From Ruegeria atlantica (GTDB lineage Bacteria > Pseudomonadota > Alphaproteobacteria > Rhodobacterales > Rhodobacteraceae): a stretch of 64,000 nucleotides of DNA. The translations under genes and the position numbers were made by a program. The notes below the pieces were generated by a model. It was not told where the DNA came from. It did no database searches and saw nothing but the letters and a program-made list of their open reading frames with translations. Location of the stretch: positions 1 through 64,000 of the forward strand of contig NZ_WQBE01000011.1 in assembly GCF_013032005.1 (NCBI RefSeq), in the 5' to 3' direction. Of the stretch, positions 38,357 through 46,912 are shown piece by piece; position 1 is the stretch's first letter; each line of letters begins with the position of its first letter.

Positions 38357-39886
38357 ATGCGCGGACCCCACAACATCATTCGCCTGATCCGTACAGGCGC
38401 CACGTTTGAACGCACAGGCGCCATGAACGTGGTGCTGGACGCCTTTGAGGCCCCCCGCGCGTTGCGATTTCTGGCGCATGCGTTGGGCAAACCGTTTCAA
38501 TGGCTGGGTTACAAGGGCGATCCCAATATGCCGCCCGCCACCCGAGCGCTGACGGCGCTTGGCCCGGCTTATATCAAATTCGGTCAGATTCTCTCGACCC
38601 GCCCCGACGTGGTGGGCGAAGAACTGGCCGCCCAATTGCGTGTGTTGCAGGACAAGCTGCCACCCTTTTCCCGCGCCGAAGCCATGGCCGAGGTGGAAAA
38701 GGAACTTGGCCAGTCTGTCGATGAGGTTTTTGAGGAATTCAGCGAACCGATCGCCGCAGCGTCGATCGCGCAGGTTCACAAGGCCCGGCTGGTCAGCACT
38801 GGCGAATATGTCGCCGTCAAAGTGCTGCGCCCGGGGATCGAGCGTGCCTTTCACAAGGATGTCGATGCGTTCTATTTCGCCGCCCGTATTGTCGACCTGT
38901 TCGCCCCCGGCGCGCGCCGCCTGCGACCGATGGACGTGATCGAACATTTCGACGGCGTTGTACGGGGTGAGTTGGACTTGCGACTAGAAAGCGCCGCTGC
39001 CTCAGAATATGCCGCCAATACTAAGGACGATGCGGGATTTTGGTTGCCCCCCGTGGTGTGGTCGCTGTCCGCGCGCCGGGTCATGACGCTTAGCTGGGCG
39101 GATGGCGTACCGCTGGGCGACAATGCTGCACTGGACGCGGTGGGCCACAACCGCCGCGATCTGGCAGAGCGGGTCCTGCACCTATTCCTGCTGCACGCCC
39201 TGCGTGATGGCTATTTCCACGCCGATATGCATCAGGGCAACCTGAAGGTCGCCGCAAATGGCGATATCATTGCCTATGACTACGGCATCATGGGTCACAT
39301 CGACGAATACACCCGCCGGGTCTATGCCGAGATTCTGTTCGGGTTCATCCGCCGCGACTATAAACGCGTGGCCGAGGTGCATTTCGAGGCCGGTTACGTC
39401 CCCGCCACCCAGGATGTCGACGAATTTGCCCGCGCGCTGCGAGCGGTGGGCGAGCCGATCTTTGGCATGGACGCCTCGCATATCTCAATGGGCCGCCTGT
39501 TGAACTACCTGTTCGAGGTCACCGAGCGCTTTGGCATGGAAACCCGGACCGAACTGATCCTGTTGCAGCGTACGATGGTTGTGGTCGAAGGCGTCGCACG
39601 CTCGCTCGACCCACATATGAACATTTGGGAAACCGCCCGCCCCGTGGTCGAGGATTACATAAAGCAATCCATCGGTCCCCGCGCCGCGCTGCGGGACTTC
39701 GGCAAAACCGCCATGGTTCTGGCCCGCTTTGGCCCACGATTGCCGGGTCTGGTTGAAAATGCCCTGATCGCCCAGACGCAAAAAGACGACCCGCAAAAGT
39801 CATCCCTATGGTCCGCGGCCCTACCTGCCGCAATCGGTGCCGCAGCCGGTGCTGCGCTTGTCCTGATTGTCAACGCGCTCAGCTGA
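38357..39886 (+). CDS. ubiB: UbiB, ubiquinone-biosynthesis atypical kinase
   Basis: A 509-residue ABC1/ADCK-family protein. The KxGQ block appears as KFGQILSTRPD near residue 73, the alanine-rich nucleotide loop as AAASIAQVHKA, and the kinase-like core as YFHADMHQGNL and AYDYGIMG. A hydrophobic C-terminal segment (about 480-508) anchors it to the membrane. It helps ubiquinone synthesis, probably by extracting intermediates from the membrane. It is co-transcribed with ubiE. Confidence 0.96.
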   Translation: MRGPHNIIRLIRTGATFERTGAMNVVLDAFEAPRALRFLAHALGKPFQWLGYKGDPNMPPATRALTALGPAYIKFGQILSTRPDVVGEELAAQLRVLQDKLPPFSRAEAMAEVEKELGQSVDEVFEEFSEPIAAASIAQVHKARLVSTGEYVAVKVLRPGIERAFHKDVDAFYFAARIVDLFAPGARRLRPMDVIEHFDGVVRGELDLRLESAAASEYAANTKDDAGFWLPPVVWSLSARRVMTLSWADGVPLGDNAALDAVGHNRRDLAERVLHLFLLHALRDGYFHADMHQGNLKVAANGDIIAYDYGIMGHIDEYTRRVYAEILFGFIRRDYKRVAEVHFEAGYVPATQDVDEFARALRAVGEPIFGMDASHISMGRLLNYLFEVTERFGMETRTELILLQRTMVVVEGVARSLDPHMNIWETARPVVEDYIKQSIGPRAALRDFGKTAMVLARFGPRLPGLVENALIAQTQKDDPQKSSLWSAALPAAIGAAAGAALVLIVNALS

Positions 39887-39900
39887 GCCAGACCGTCTGC

Positions 39901-39967
39901 TTCTTCTGGCCAATAATACCTTCGGGGGGAATCGCGCCTGCGCGCGATGGGGGGCAGACAGCCCCCC
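39901..39967. repeat. REP-like intergenic element with two GC hairpins
   Basis: Between the convergent ubiB and thiolase genes lie CTGGCCAATAATACC, then hairpin ATCGCGC/GCGCGAT, then GGGGGG, seven bases and CCCCCC. The layout resembles dispersed intergenic sequences that I know from Rhodobacteraceae genomes, where they act as bidirectional terminators or REP elements. No second copy was seen in this window. Confidence 0.45.
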
Positions 39968-39981
39968 TGCACGGTGCGAAA

Positions 39982-41157
39982 TCAAAGCCGCTCGATAGCC
40001 AGTGCAATACCTTGCCCACCACCGATGCACATAGTCACCAGACCTTTGGCCCCACCAACGCGCTCCAACTCATACAGCGCTTTCATGGTGATGATTGCGC
40101 CGGTTGCCCCAACCGGGTGACCCAAGGCAATCGCGCCACCATTCGGGTTAACCTTCGACGCGTCCAAACCCAGTTCCTGATTCACAGCCAGAGCCTGCGC
40201 CGCGAAGGCCTCGTTGCTTTCGATCACATCGAAATCATCCACCGACAGGCTGGTTTTTTCCATCAGGTTCCGCACCGCCGGAACCGGTCCAATGCCCATA
40301 ACCTCGGGGCGAACACCCGCATGGGCATAGCCCAGCACGCGCGCCTTGGGCTTCAACCCGGCTTTCTCGGCCGCGTCCGCTGTTGCCAATACCATCGCCG
40401 CCGCCCCGTCATTGATGCCCGAGGCATTGCCCGCCGTCACGCGCCCGTCCTTCTGGAATACCGGTCGCAATCCGGCCAGGGTCTCGGCAGTGGTGGCCTT
40501 GGGATGTTCATCGACCTTGAAATCAACCATGTCCCGCTTGACCTTGACCTGCACGGGCGCGATCTGGCTGTCGAAATACCCCGCCTCAATCGCCGCTGCC
40601 GCGCGGGTCTGACTGGTCACGGCGAATTGGTCCATCTGCTCGCGGGTGATCTGGTGTTCGTCGGCCACGTTTTCGGCCGTCACACCCATATGTCCAGTGC
40701 CAAACGGGCAATTCAGTGCCCCCAGCATCATATCCAACGAGGTGACATCGCCCATCTTCGCGCCCCAGCGCGCCTGCGGCACGATATAAGGGCTGCGCGA
40801 CATACTCTCGGCCCCGCCGGCCACGGCAAACTCGGCATCCCCCAGCATCAGGGACTGCATCGCCGAGACAATCGCTTGCGCGCCTGACCCGCACAGCCGG
40901 TTCACGTTCATCGCAGGTGTACCATTTGGGATCCCCGCCTGCATCGCGGCAACGCGCGACAGGTACATGTCCCGCGGCTCGGTATTGATCACGTGGCCGA
41001 ACACCACATGCCCGATCTGACCACCTTCAACACCCGAGCGTTCCAGCGCGGCTTCGGTGACAACCGTAGCCAGATCGATCGGAGCGGTCGAAGCCAGCGC
41101 GCCGCCAAAGGTTCCAATAGCGGTGCGGGCACCGTCCAAAATTACGATATCAGTCAT
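39982..41157 (-). CDS. Acetyl-CoA acetyltransferase (thiolase)
   Basis: A 391-residue thiolase. The acyl-accepting Cys89 is in NRLCGSGAQA, the His block is NEAFAAQALA, and the C-terminal pair is GGAIALGHPVGATGA and CIGGGQGIA with the second cysteine. It condenses or cleaves acetoacetyl-CoA or 3-ketoacyl-CoA. It is divergent from an XRE/cupin regulator, which may control it. Whether it serves PHB synthesis or degradation is not clear from this context, since phaB is not adjacent. Confidence 0.95.
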   Translation of the reverse strand: MTDIVILDGARTAIGTFGGALASTAPIDLATVVTEAALERSGVEGGQIGHVVFGHVINTEPRDMYLSRVAAMQAGIPNGTPAMNVNRLCGSGAQAIVSAMQSLMLGDAEFAVAGGAESMSRSPYIVPQARWGAKMGDVTSLDMMLGALNCPFGTGHMGVTAENVADEHQITREQMDQFAVTSQTRAAAAIEAGYFDSQIAPVQVKVKRDMVDFKVDEHPKATTAETLAGLRPVFQKDGRVTAGNASGINDGAAAMVLATADAAEKAGLKPKARVLGYAHAGVRPEVMGIGPVPAVRNLMEKTSLSVDDFDVIESNEAFAAQALAVNQELGLDASKVNPNGGAIALGHPVGATGAIITMKALYELERVGGAKGLVTMCIGGGQGIALAIERL

Positions 41158-41274
41158 GGATCACTCCTCGTGCATTTGCGCGCAGTATGCATACACCACG
41201 TCGCCCTGTCCTATGGGACGTCCCGTCACGGATGGAATTGACAACCACATATACAAGGCGCATGAAATTCCGTC

Positions 41275-41841
41275 ATGACGGAGAATACAGACGATATCCT
41301 GACACGCCTTCCCGCCCGCCTGAAAGAGGCACGTCGCGCCAAGGGCCTGTCGCTCGAAGCCGTGGCTAATCTCAGTGGTGTGTCGCGTTCAATGGTTAGT
41401 CAGATCGAACGGGGGGAAAGCAGCCCTACCATCTCAACCCTGTGGAACCTGACCCGGGCCTTGCAGGTGGATTTCGCCGGTCTGCTGGAGGAGACCGGCA
41501 CCGCAAACCAAATCGAAGTGCTGCGAAACTCTGAAGTGCCAAGCATCGACAATATGGGACAAAACTGCCGGATTCGCATCCTGTCCCCCCCCGAAGAAGC
41601 GGGCGGGCATGAAGTCTATGACATTCAGTTCGACAAAGACGGCGCATTGAAAAGCCAGCCCCACACGCGCGGCGCGCAAGAGCAATTGACGGTTTTGGAC
41701 GGGTCGGTCAGCGTCACATCGGGATCGGCCACAATGGAGTTGAACCAAGGCGATACAGCGCGTTATGCGGCGGACGTCTTGCACTCGATCGCATCGCCCA
41801 GCGGTCCCGCGCGCGTGTTCCTGATTGTGAAAAACGCCTGA
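41275..41841 (+). CDS. XRE-family regulator with C-terminal cupin domain
   Basis: A 188-residue regulator. The HTH (about 12-68) reads RLKEARRAKGLSLEAVANLSGVSRSMVSQIERGE, and the cupin_2 domain (about 110-185) has the HTRGAQEQLTVLDGSV and GDTARYAADVLH blocks. Proteins of this layout (PuuR/SutR-like) sense a small ligand in the cupin barrel. It is divergent from the thiolase gene with a 117-base gap. A possible role in regulating the thiolase is inferred from position only. Confidence 0.9.
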   Translation: MTENTDDILTRLPARLKEARRAKGLSLEAVANLSGVSRSMVSQIERGESSPTISTLWNLTRALQVDFAGLLEETGTANQIEVLRNSEVPSIDNMGQNCRIRILSPPEEAGGHEVYDIQFDKDGALKSQPHTRGAQEQLTVLDGSVSVTSGSATMELNQGDTARYAADVLHSIASPSGPARVFLIVKNA

Positions 41842-41920
41842 CCCCGACCGGGGCGAAGTTTGGGGGATACCTGTGTGTTGTGCTATTTTATGGCATTTAC
41901 ACAAATTGGAGTTACCCAAA

Positions 41921-42553
41921 ATGACTTTGGAAGTGATTGGCGCTGGATTTGGCCGCACTGGGACGAATTCGCTGAAGCTTGCTTTGGAACAGCTAAATTT
42001 CGGACCCTGTCACCACATGTTCGAAGTGCGGGACAATCCCGAACAACTGCCTGCTTGGAACCGTGCCGCACATGGCGAGCAAGCTGATTGGGATGCCATG
42101 TTTCAGGGCTATCGCGCGCAAGTCGACTGGCCAGGCGCCGCATACTGGCGCCAGCTTTCTGATCATTATCCAGATGCCAAAATCATTTTGAGCGTGCGCG
42201 ACCCTGATGCCTGGTTTGACAGCATATGGGCCACGATTGGACCATTCATGACCACAATGCGCGGACGGCACGACTCGGATCATGCAAACGCAATTGCCGA
42301 GATGTGCAGCAAGTTTATCGTTCATGGCATCTTCGACGGCCGGATGGATGATCGGGATCACGCCGTCAGCGTGTTTCGGAAGCATATCGAAAAAGTCCGC
42401 GACACCGTCCCGAAGGACCGGTTGCTGGTCTATGAAACCGGAAGTGGATGGAAACCACTGTGCACTTTCCTTGGCGTCGACATTCCCGAAGAACCCTATC
42501 CGCACACAAATTCAACCAAACAGTTTCAGGACAACGTGGCAAAACCGGAATAG
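41921..42553 (+). CDS. Sulfotransferase family protein
   Basis: A 210-residue protein of the Sulfotransfer_4 type. The PAPS 5'-phosphosulfate-binding loop is GAGFGRTGTNSLKLALEQL at residues 6-24, and the 3'-phosphate-binding block is AKIILSVRDPDAWFDSI near residue 87. The ATG at 41921 directly before the nucleotide loop is chosen; 48 bases more are open upstream. It lies between the XRE/cupin regulator and kbl, all rightward, but with gaps of 79 and 140 bases. The acceptor is unknown. Confidence 0.85.
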   Translation: MTLEVIGAGFGRTGTNSLKLALEQLNFGPCHHMFEVRDNPEQLPAWNRAAHGEQADWDAMFQGYRAQVDWPGAAYWRQLSDHYPDAKIILSVRDPDAWFDSIWATIGPFMTTMRGRHDSDHANAIAEMCSKFIVHGIFDGRMDDRDHAVSVFRKHIEKVRDTVPKDRLLVYETGSGWKPLCTFLGVDIPEEPYPHTNSTKQFQDNVAKPE

Positions 42554-42693
42554 ACGCCTCCGAATCGAAAGCAATTTTCAAGGTCCTCCGCATGTTCCGT
42601 TATCGTGGATTTTTTTCTGCAATATTGAATTCCCCTATTTGGGAACCATATCCGTTATGTTAGATACGCGACTCATATAAACCGGAGACCGCC

Positions 42694-43878
42694 ATGGCCG
42701 ATGCATTCCTGTCCCACATCACGGACACCCTTGCGCAGATTGAATCTGAGGGTCTGTATAAACGCGAACGAATGATCACCTCGCCTCAGGGCGGTGAGAT
42801 TACTGTGGGCGACAAGCAGGTGATCAACCTGTGCGCCAACAATTATCTGGGTCTGGCCGATCACCCTGCGCTGATCGACGCCGCCAAGGGCGCGATGCGG
42901 CCCAAAGGGTTCGGCATGGCCTCGGTCCGGTTTATCTGCGGCACCCAGGACATTCACCGCGAGTTGGAACAGAAGCTGGCGCAATTCCTGAACAAGGACG
43001 ATGCGATCCTGTTTGCGGCTTGTTTCGATGCCAATGGCGGGCTCTTTGAGCCCTTGTTAGGGCCAGAAGACGCCATCATTTCGGACAGTCTGAACCATGC
43101 CTCGATCATTGACGGGGTGCGGCTGTGCAAAGCGAAACGCTATCGCTACCTGAACAACGACATGAACGACCTCGAAGCCTGGCTGAAACAGGCGCGCGAG
43201 GACGGAGCGCGGCACATCATGATCGCGACCGACGGCGTGTTCTCGATGGACGGTTACCTGGCCAACCTGCCGAAAATTCGCGAGCTGGCCGATAAATATG
43301 ATGCCATCGTCATGGTCGATGACTGCCACGCGACCGGCTTTATGGGGCCGAACGGCGCAGGCACGCCAGATCATTTTGGTGTCGATATCGACATTCTAAC
43401 GGGAACCTTGGGCAAGGCACTTGGGGGGGCAATCGGCGGTTATATCGCCGGGCCGCAACCAGTGATCGATCTGCTGCGGCAGCGGGCGCGGCCCTATTTG
43501 TTCTCAAACTCGCTGCCACCCTCGATTGTCGCCGCAGGTCTTGAGGCGATCCGGCTGGTCGAAGAGGGCGAAATGCTGCGCGCTCAGTTATTCGGCAACG
43601 CGAAATACTGGCGTGCTGGGCTGGAAAAGCTGGGCTTTGACCTGCTGCCCGGCGAACACCCAATCATTCCGGTGATGCTGGGTGAGGCCACATTGGCGCA
43701 AGACATGGCGTCGCGTCTGTTTGATGAGGGCGTCTATGTCTCGGGCTTCTTCTTCCCCGTTGTCCCGCGCGGACAAGCGCGGATCAGAACGCAGATGAAT
43801 GCAGCCTTGACGAAAGACGAACTGGACCGAGCATTGGCCGCCTTTGGCAAAGTTGGCAAAGAATTGGGAGTGATCTGA
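42694..43878 (+). CDS. kbl: Glycine C-acetyltransferase (2-amino-3-ketobutyrate CoA ligase)
   Basis: A 394-residue PLP enzyme of the alpha-oxoamine synthase family. The PLP lysine is in [13 protein letters not shown] near residue 243, and [12 protein letters not shown] and [11 protein letters not shown] are conserved cofactor blocks. It cleaves 2-amino-3-oxobutanoate with CoA to glycine and acetyl-CoA, the second step of threonine breakdown. Its stop overlaps the tdh start by one base, giving the usual kbl-tdh operon. Confidence 0.97.
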   Translation: MADAFLSHITDTLAQIESEGLYKRERMITSPQGGEITVGDKQVINLCANNYLGLADHPALIDAAKGAMRPKGFGMASVRFICGTQDIHRELEQKLAQFLNKDDAILFAACFDANGGLFEPLLGPEDAIISDSLNHASIIDGVRLCKAKRYRYLNNDMNDLEAWLKQAREDGARHIMIATDGVFSMDGYLANLPKIRELADKYDAIVMVDDCHATGFMGPNGAGTPDHFGVDIDILTGTLGKALGGAIGGYIAGPQPVIDLLRQRARPYLFSNSLPPSIVAAGLEAIRLVEEGEMLRAQLFGNAKYWRAGLEKLGFDLLPGEHPIIPVMLGEATLAQDMASRLFDEGVYVSGFFFPVVPRGQARIRTQMNAALTKDELDRALAAFGKVGKELGVI

Positions 43879-44921
43879 TGCGACCCAACACGATGAAAGC
43901 TTTGGAGAAATCCAAGCCCGAGGAAGGTCTGTGGATGGTCCAGGCCCCGGTGCCCGAAATCAGCCCCGAAGAGGTGCTGATCCGTGTCAACAAGACCGGC
44001 ATCTGCGGCACCGACATCCATATCTGGAACTGGGATGACTGGGCCGCCGCCACAGTGCCGATTCCGATGATCACCGGCCACGAGTTTGCGGGCGAGATCG
44101 TCGAGATCGGGCGCAATGTGACAGGTCTTGAGATCGGTCAGCGCTGCTCGGGCGAGGGGCACCTGATCACCACCGACAGCCGTCAAAGCCGGGCGGGAAA
44201 GTTCCACCTTGATCCGGGCACGCGCGGGATTGGCGTGAATGAACAGGGGGCTTTTGCCCAATATCTGAAACTGCCCGCCTTCAACGTGGTGCCCCTGCCC
44301 GAGGACGTGCCGGATGAGATCGGCGCCATCCTCGATCCATTGGGCAATGCGGTTCACACCGCGCTCAGCTTTGATCTGCTGGGTGAGGATGTTCTGATCA
44401 CCGGCGCAGGCCCCATCGGCATCATGGCTGCCGCTGTCGCCCGCCATGCTGGCGCGCGCCATGTGGTGATCACCGATATCAACCCCGATCGCCTGAAGCT
44501 CGCGGAACATGTGGTTCCGACCGTGCGCACCGTGGATGTGTCCAAAGAAGACCTGCAGGACGTCATCGCAGAACTGGGCATGAAAGAAGGGTTCGATGTA
44601 GGGCTGGAAATGTCGGGCTCACAAATCGCGCTGGATCAGATGGTCGAGGCGCTGGTGATGGGCGGCAAGATCGCTCTGCTGGGTATTCCGCCCGGCAAAT
44701 CCCCGGTCGACTGGTCCCGCATCGTGTTTAAGGCCATCACCATCAAAGGCGTCTACGGGCGCGAGATGTTCGAGACCTGGTACAAGATGATCGCCATGCT
44801 ACAGAACGGTCTGGATGTCAGCCGTGTCATCACGCACGAGATGAAAGTTGACGATTTTGCCGAAGGATTTGCCGCGATGAAATCAGGCCGGTCAGGCAAA
44901 GTGGTGCTGGACTGGACCTGA
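43878..44921 (+). CDS. tdh: L-threonine 3-dehydrogenase without structural-zinc cysteines
   Basis: A 347-residue zinc-dependent MDR dehydrogenase that oxidises L-threonine to 2-amino-3-oxobutanoate with NAD. The catalytic zinc residues lie in [13 protein letters not shown] and GHEFAGEIV. The NAD-binding block is [14 protein letters not shown]. Compared with E. coli Tdh the alignment is colinear over SGEGH to GVGVN, yet the four cysteines of the structural zinc (E. coli 93, 96, 99, 107) are Thr98, Ser101, Ser104 and Asp112. The overall length and other blocks remain typical. It is translationally coupled to kbl. Confidence 0.95.
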   Translation: MRPNTMKALEKSKPEEGLWMVQAPVPEISPEEVLIRVNKTGICGTDIHIWNWDDWAAATVPIPMITGHEFAGEIVEIGRNVTGLEIGQRCSGEGHLITTDSRQSRAGKFHLDPGTRGIGVNEQGAFAQYLKLPAFNVVPLPEDVPDEIGAILDPLGNAVHTALSFDLLGEDVLITGAGPIGIMAAAVARHAGARHVVITDINPDRLKLAEHVVPTVRTVDVSKEDLQDVIAELGMKEGFDVGLEMSGSQIALDQMVEALVMGGKIALLGIPPGKSPVDWSRIVFKAITIKGVYGREMFETWYKMIAMLQNGLDVSRVITHEMKVDDFAEGFAAMKSGRSGKVVLDWT

Positions 44922-44937
44922 CGCTCTGGTACTGCGC

Positions 44938-44966
44938 GGGTTCAGCCCCTAAACAGGGGTGAACCC
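44938..44966 (+). promoter_or_regulatory. Strong hairpin just upstream of kynA
   Basis: GGGTTCAGCCCCT pairs with AGGGGTGAACCC around the loop AAAC, with a single bulged G. It lies 16 bases after the tdh stop and ends 8 bases before the kynA Shine-Dalgarno. No T-run follows, so it may be an mRNA processing or stability element, or a weak terminator between tdh and kynA. Confidence 0.55.
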
Positions 44967-44984
44967 AGTCGTTTGGAGGAGCAT

Positions 44985-45866
44985 ATGGGCGATAAGGATG
45001 ATCGGTATCTGGAACGCGGAATCGAGGACACTCTGGTCACCGATTTCGCACAGACCCATCGCAAGAGTTACGGCGATTTCCTGCAGCTCAAAACCCTGCT
45101 GAACCTGCAAAAAACCTTTCAGGATCCTGCGCAACCAGATGAGATGCTGTTCATCATCATTCATCAGGTCAGCGAGCTGTGGCTGAAACTAATGCATCAC
45201 CAACTGGTCGAGGTGCGCCGATTTCTGCAACAGGATGAATTCGGCCCGGCGATGAAAAATCTCGACCGGGTCAAGGCCATCCAGCGGCAACTGATATCCG
45301 CCTGGGAAACGTTGCTGACCATGACCCCTGCGGACTACATGACCTTTCGCGAGGCATTGGGCAGTTCGTCCGGTTTTCAAAGCTATGGCTATCGCCAGAT
45401 CGAATTCATTTTGGGCAACAAGGACGCCTCGACCCTAAAAGTCCACGAACATGACGCGCAGGTCATGGAACTGCTGAACGCTGCGCTGACCAAGCCGTCA
45501 TTATACGACGAGGTTCTGTTCATGTTGGCCCGGCAGGGATTTGACGTACCGCAGGACCTACTGGATCGCGACTTTGCCCAGCCCTACTCTGGTGATCCTC
45601 GCGTCGTGAAGATCTGGGTGCAGGTGTATCGCGACACAGGCAAATACTGGGATCTTTATGCGCTAGCCGAGAAACTGATGGACGTGGAATCCCTGTTCCA
45701 GCGCTGGCGCTTCGATCACGTCACCGCGGTAGAACGAGTGATAGGCAACCAGCCGGGCACCGGCGGGTCCAGCGGCGTTGCCTTCTTACGGAAAGCCTTG
45801 GATTTGCGGTTCTTCCATGATCTTTACGATATGCGCACCGAACTGATGTATTCCGAGCAGGAGTAA
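44985..45866 (+). CDS. kynA: Tryptophan 2,3-dioxygenase
   Basis: A 293-residue heme dioxygenase that converts L-tryptophan to N-formylkynurenine. Conserved TDO blocks are YGDFLQLKTLL, HQVSELWLKLMHHQLVEV, GSSSGFQSYGYRQIEFILGN and the C-terminal GTGGSSGVAFLRK. The ATG at 44985 follows GGAGGA; a TTG 12 bases upstream overlaps that site. It is followed after three bases by a formamidase-like gene, forming the first two steps of the kynurenine pathway. Confidence 0.96.
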   Translation: MGDKDDRYLERGIEDTLVTDFAQTHRKSYGDFLQLKTLLNLQKTFQDPAQPDEMLFIIIHQVSELWLKLMHHQLVEVRRFLQQDEFGPAMKNLDRVKAIQRQLISAWETLLTMTPADYMTFREALGSSSGFQSYGYRQIEFILGNKDASTLKVHEHDAQVMELLNAALTKPSLYDEVLFMLARQGFDVPQDLLDRDFAQPYSGDPRVVKIWVQVYRDTGKYWDLYALAEKLMDVESLFQRWRFDHVTAVERVIGNQPGTGGSSGVAFLRKALDLRFFHDLYDMRTELMYSEQE

Positions 45867-45869
45867 GCG

Positions 45870-46697
45870 ATGCTGTACCGCGGGTTTTCGCAGGAAGAGC
45901 TAGAGCAGGAATATTCGCCCCGGTCGATGATCGGCGGCGACCTGACGCCTTATCTCGACAGCTACGCCGCGCTTAGCGCGCAGCACCGGGCACAGATGGA
46001 AGTCATCGGGAATGTCTCTTACGGCGACGGTAGGGCTCAGGTTCTGGATTTCTTTCCCGCGAAGGGGGCAGGCGCGCCGCTGCACGTCTTTATTCACGGC
46101 GGTTACTGGCAGGCGCTGAGTCAGAACGAGTCGGCAATGATGGCCCCGGCACTGGTTGAGGCCGAACAGTCCTTTGCGACCCTGAACTACACATTGGCCC
46201 CCGAGGCGCGGATTGGCGACATGATCAACGAATGCCGCGACGCCCTGCTGTGGCTGGCCGCAAATGCGCCTGATCTGGGTTTCGATCCGTCACGGATCAC
46301 CCTGTCGGGCCACAGCGCCGGGGCGCAATTGGCGGCTATGGTCATGGCAACCTCGGCCGATGCGCTGGCCCGCGCCGGGCTCCGCGTGCGCGAGGTGATC
46401 CTGATTAGCGGCGTCTATGATCTGGAGCCGATCAGCCTGACGTCCGTAAACGATCCGCTGCAACTGACCCCGGTCGAGATACATGATCTGTCCCCTATCC
46501 TGCACCTACCCGCCCCTGGCCCGCGTTACCATGTGACTGTGGCGGAACGGGATACCCCCGAATTCGTCCGCCAGAGCCGAGATTATGCCGAATTGCTGCG
46601 CAAAGCCGGGCATGCGGTCAATTTCGATCTGAAAAAGGGGATGCAGCATTTCGATATAATTATGCATCCGGAAACGTTTTTGGCGACGTCCCGATAG
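45870..46697 (+). CDS. Alpha/beta hydrolase, probable kynurenine formamidase
   Basis: A 275-residue alpha/beta hydrolase with the oxyanion motif HGGYW near residue 74, the nucleophile motif GHSAGAQ near 145 and a C-terminal histidine in QHFDII. HGGYW hydrolases include the eukaryotic-type kynurenine formamidase (AFMID), which differs from the classical metal-dependent KynB. Its position three bases after kynA supports hydrolysis of N-formylkynurenine. Kynureninase is not in the window. Confidence 0.85.
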   Translation: MLYRGFSQEELEQEYSPRSMIGGDLTPYLDSYAALSAQHRAQMEVIGNVSYGDGRAQVLDFFPAKGAGAPLHVFIHGGYWQALSQNESAMMAPALVEAEQSFATLNYTLAPEARIGDMINECRDALLWLAANAPDLGFDPSRITLSGHSAGAQLAAMVMATSADALARAGLRVREVILISGVYDLEPISLTSVNDPLQLTPVEIHDLSPILHLPAPGPRYHVTVAERDTPEFVRQSRDYAELLRKAGHAVNFDLKKGMQHFDIIMHPETFLATSR

Positions 46698-46912
46698 CCA
46701 AGAAAATTGGGTATCAGTCAGGTCTGGCCTTTAGCACACAAACCTGCCCATCCCTAACGAACCGAACGTTTTTGACGGAGCAGGGAATGTCCGGTTCAAG
46801 CCCGAAGCCGACGCAAGAAATCTTTACGTTTTTTGGGCGACGTTTGCCACTGCACTTCCGAGTAATTCGCACATAGACTGCAGGGGTTTCAATTAAACGC
46901 CGAGGTATCAAT

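Noticed and set aside
37700-38947. A 415-codon minus-strand frame opposite ubiE and ubiB
   Set aside because: It runs across two well-identified genes in antisense; codon-bias artefact.
39808-40887. A 359-codon plus-strand frame opposite the thiolase
   Set aside because: His- and Arg-rich antisense translation with no domain; the thiolase has all catalytic blocks.
42554-42693. A glycine or threonine riboswitch upstream of kbl
   Set aside because: No conserved aptamer pattern or pairing was found; the gap looks like an ordinary promoter region.
46714-46911. A 65-codon minus-strand frame upstream of the DUF1254 gene
   Set aside because: It fills a promoter region, has no resemblance to known proteins and no good ribosome binding site.
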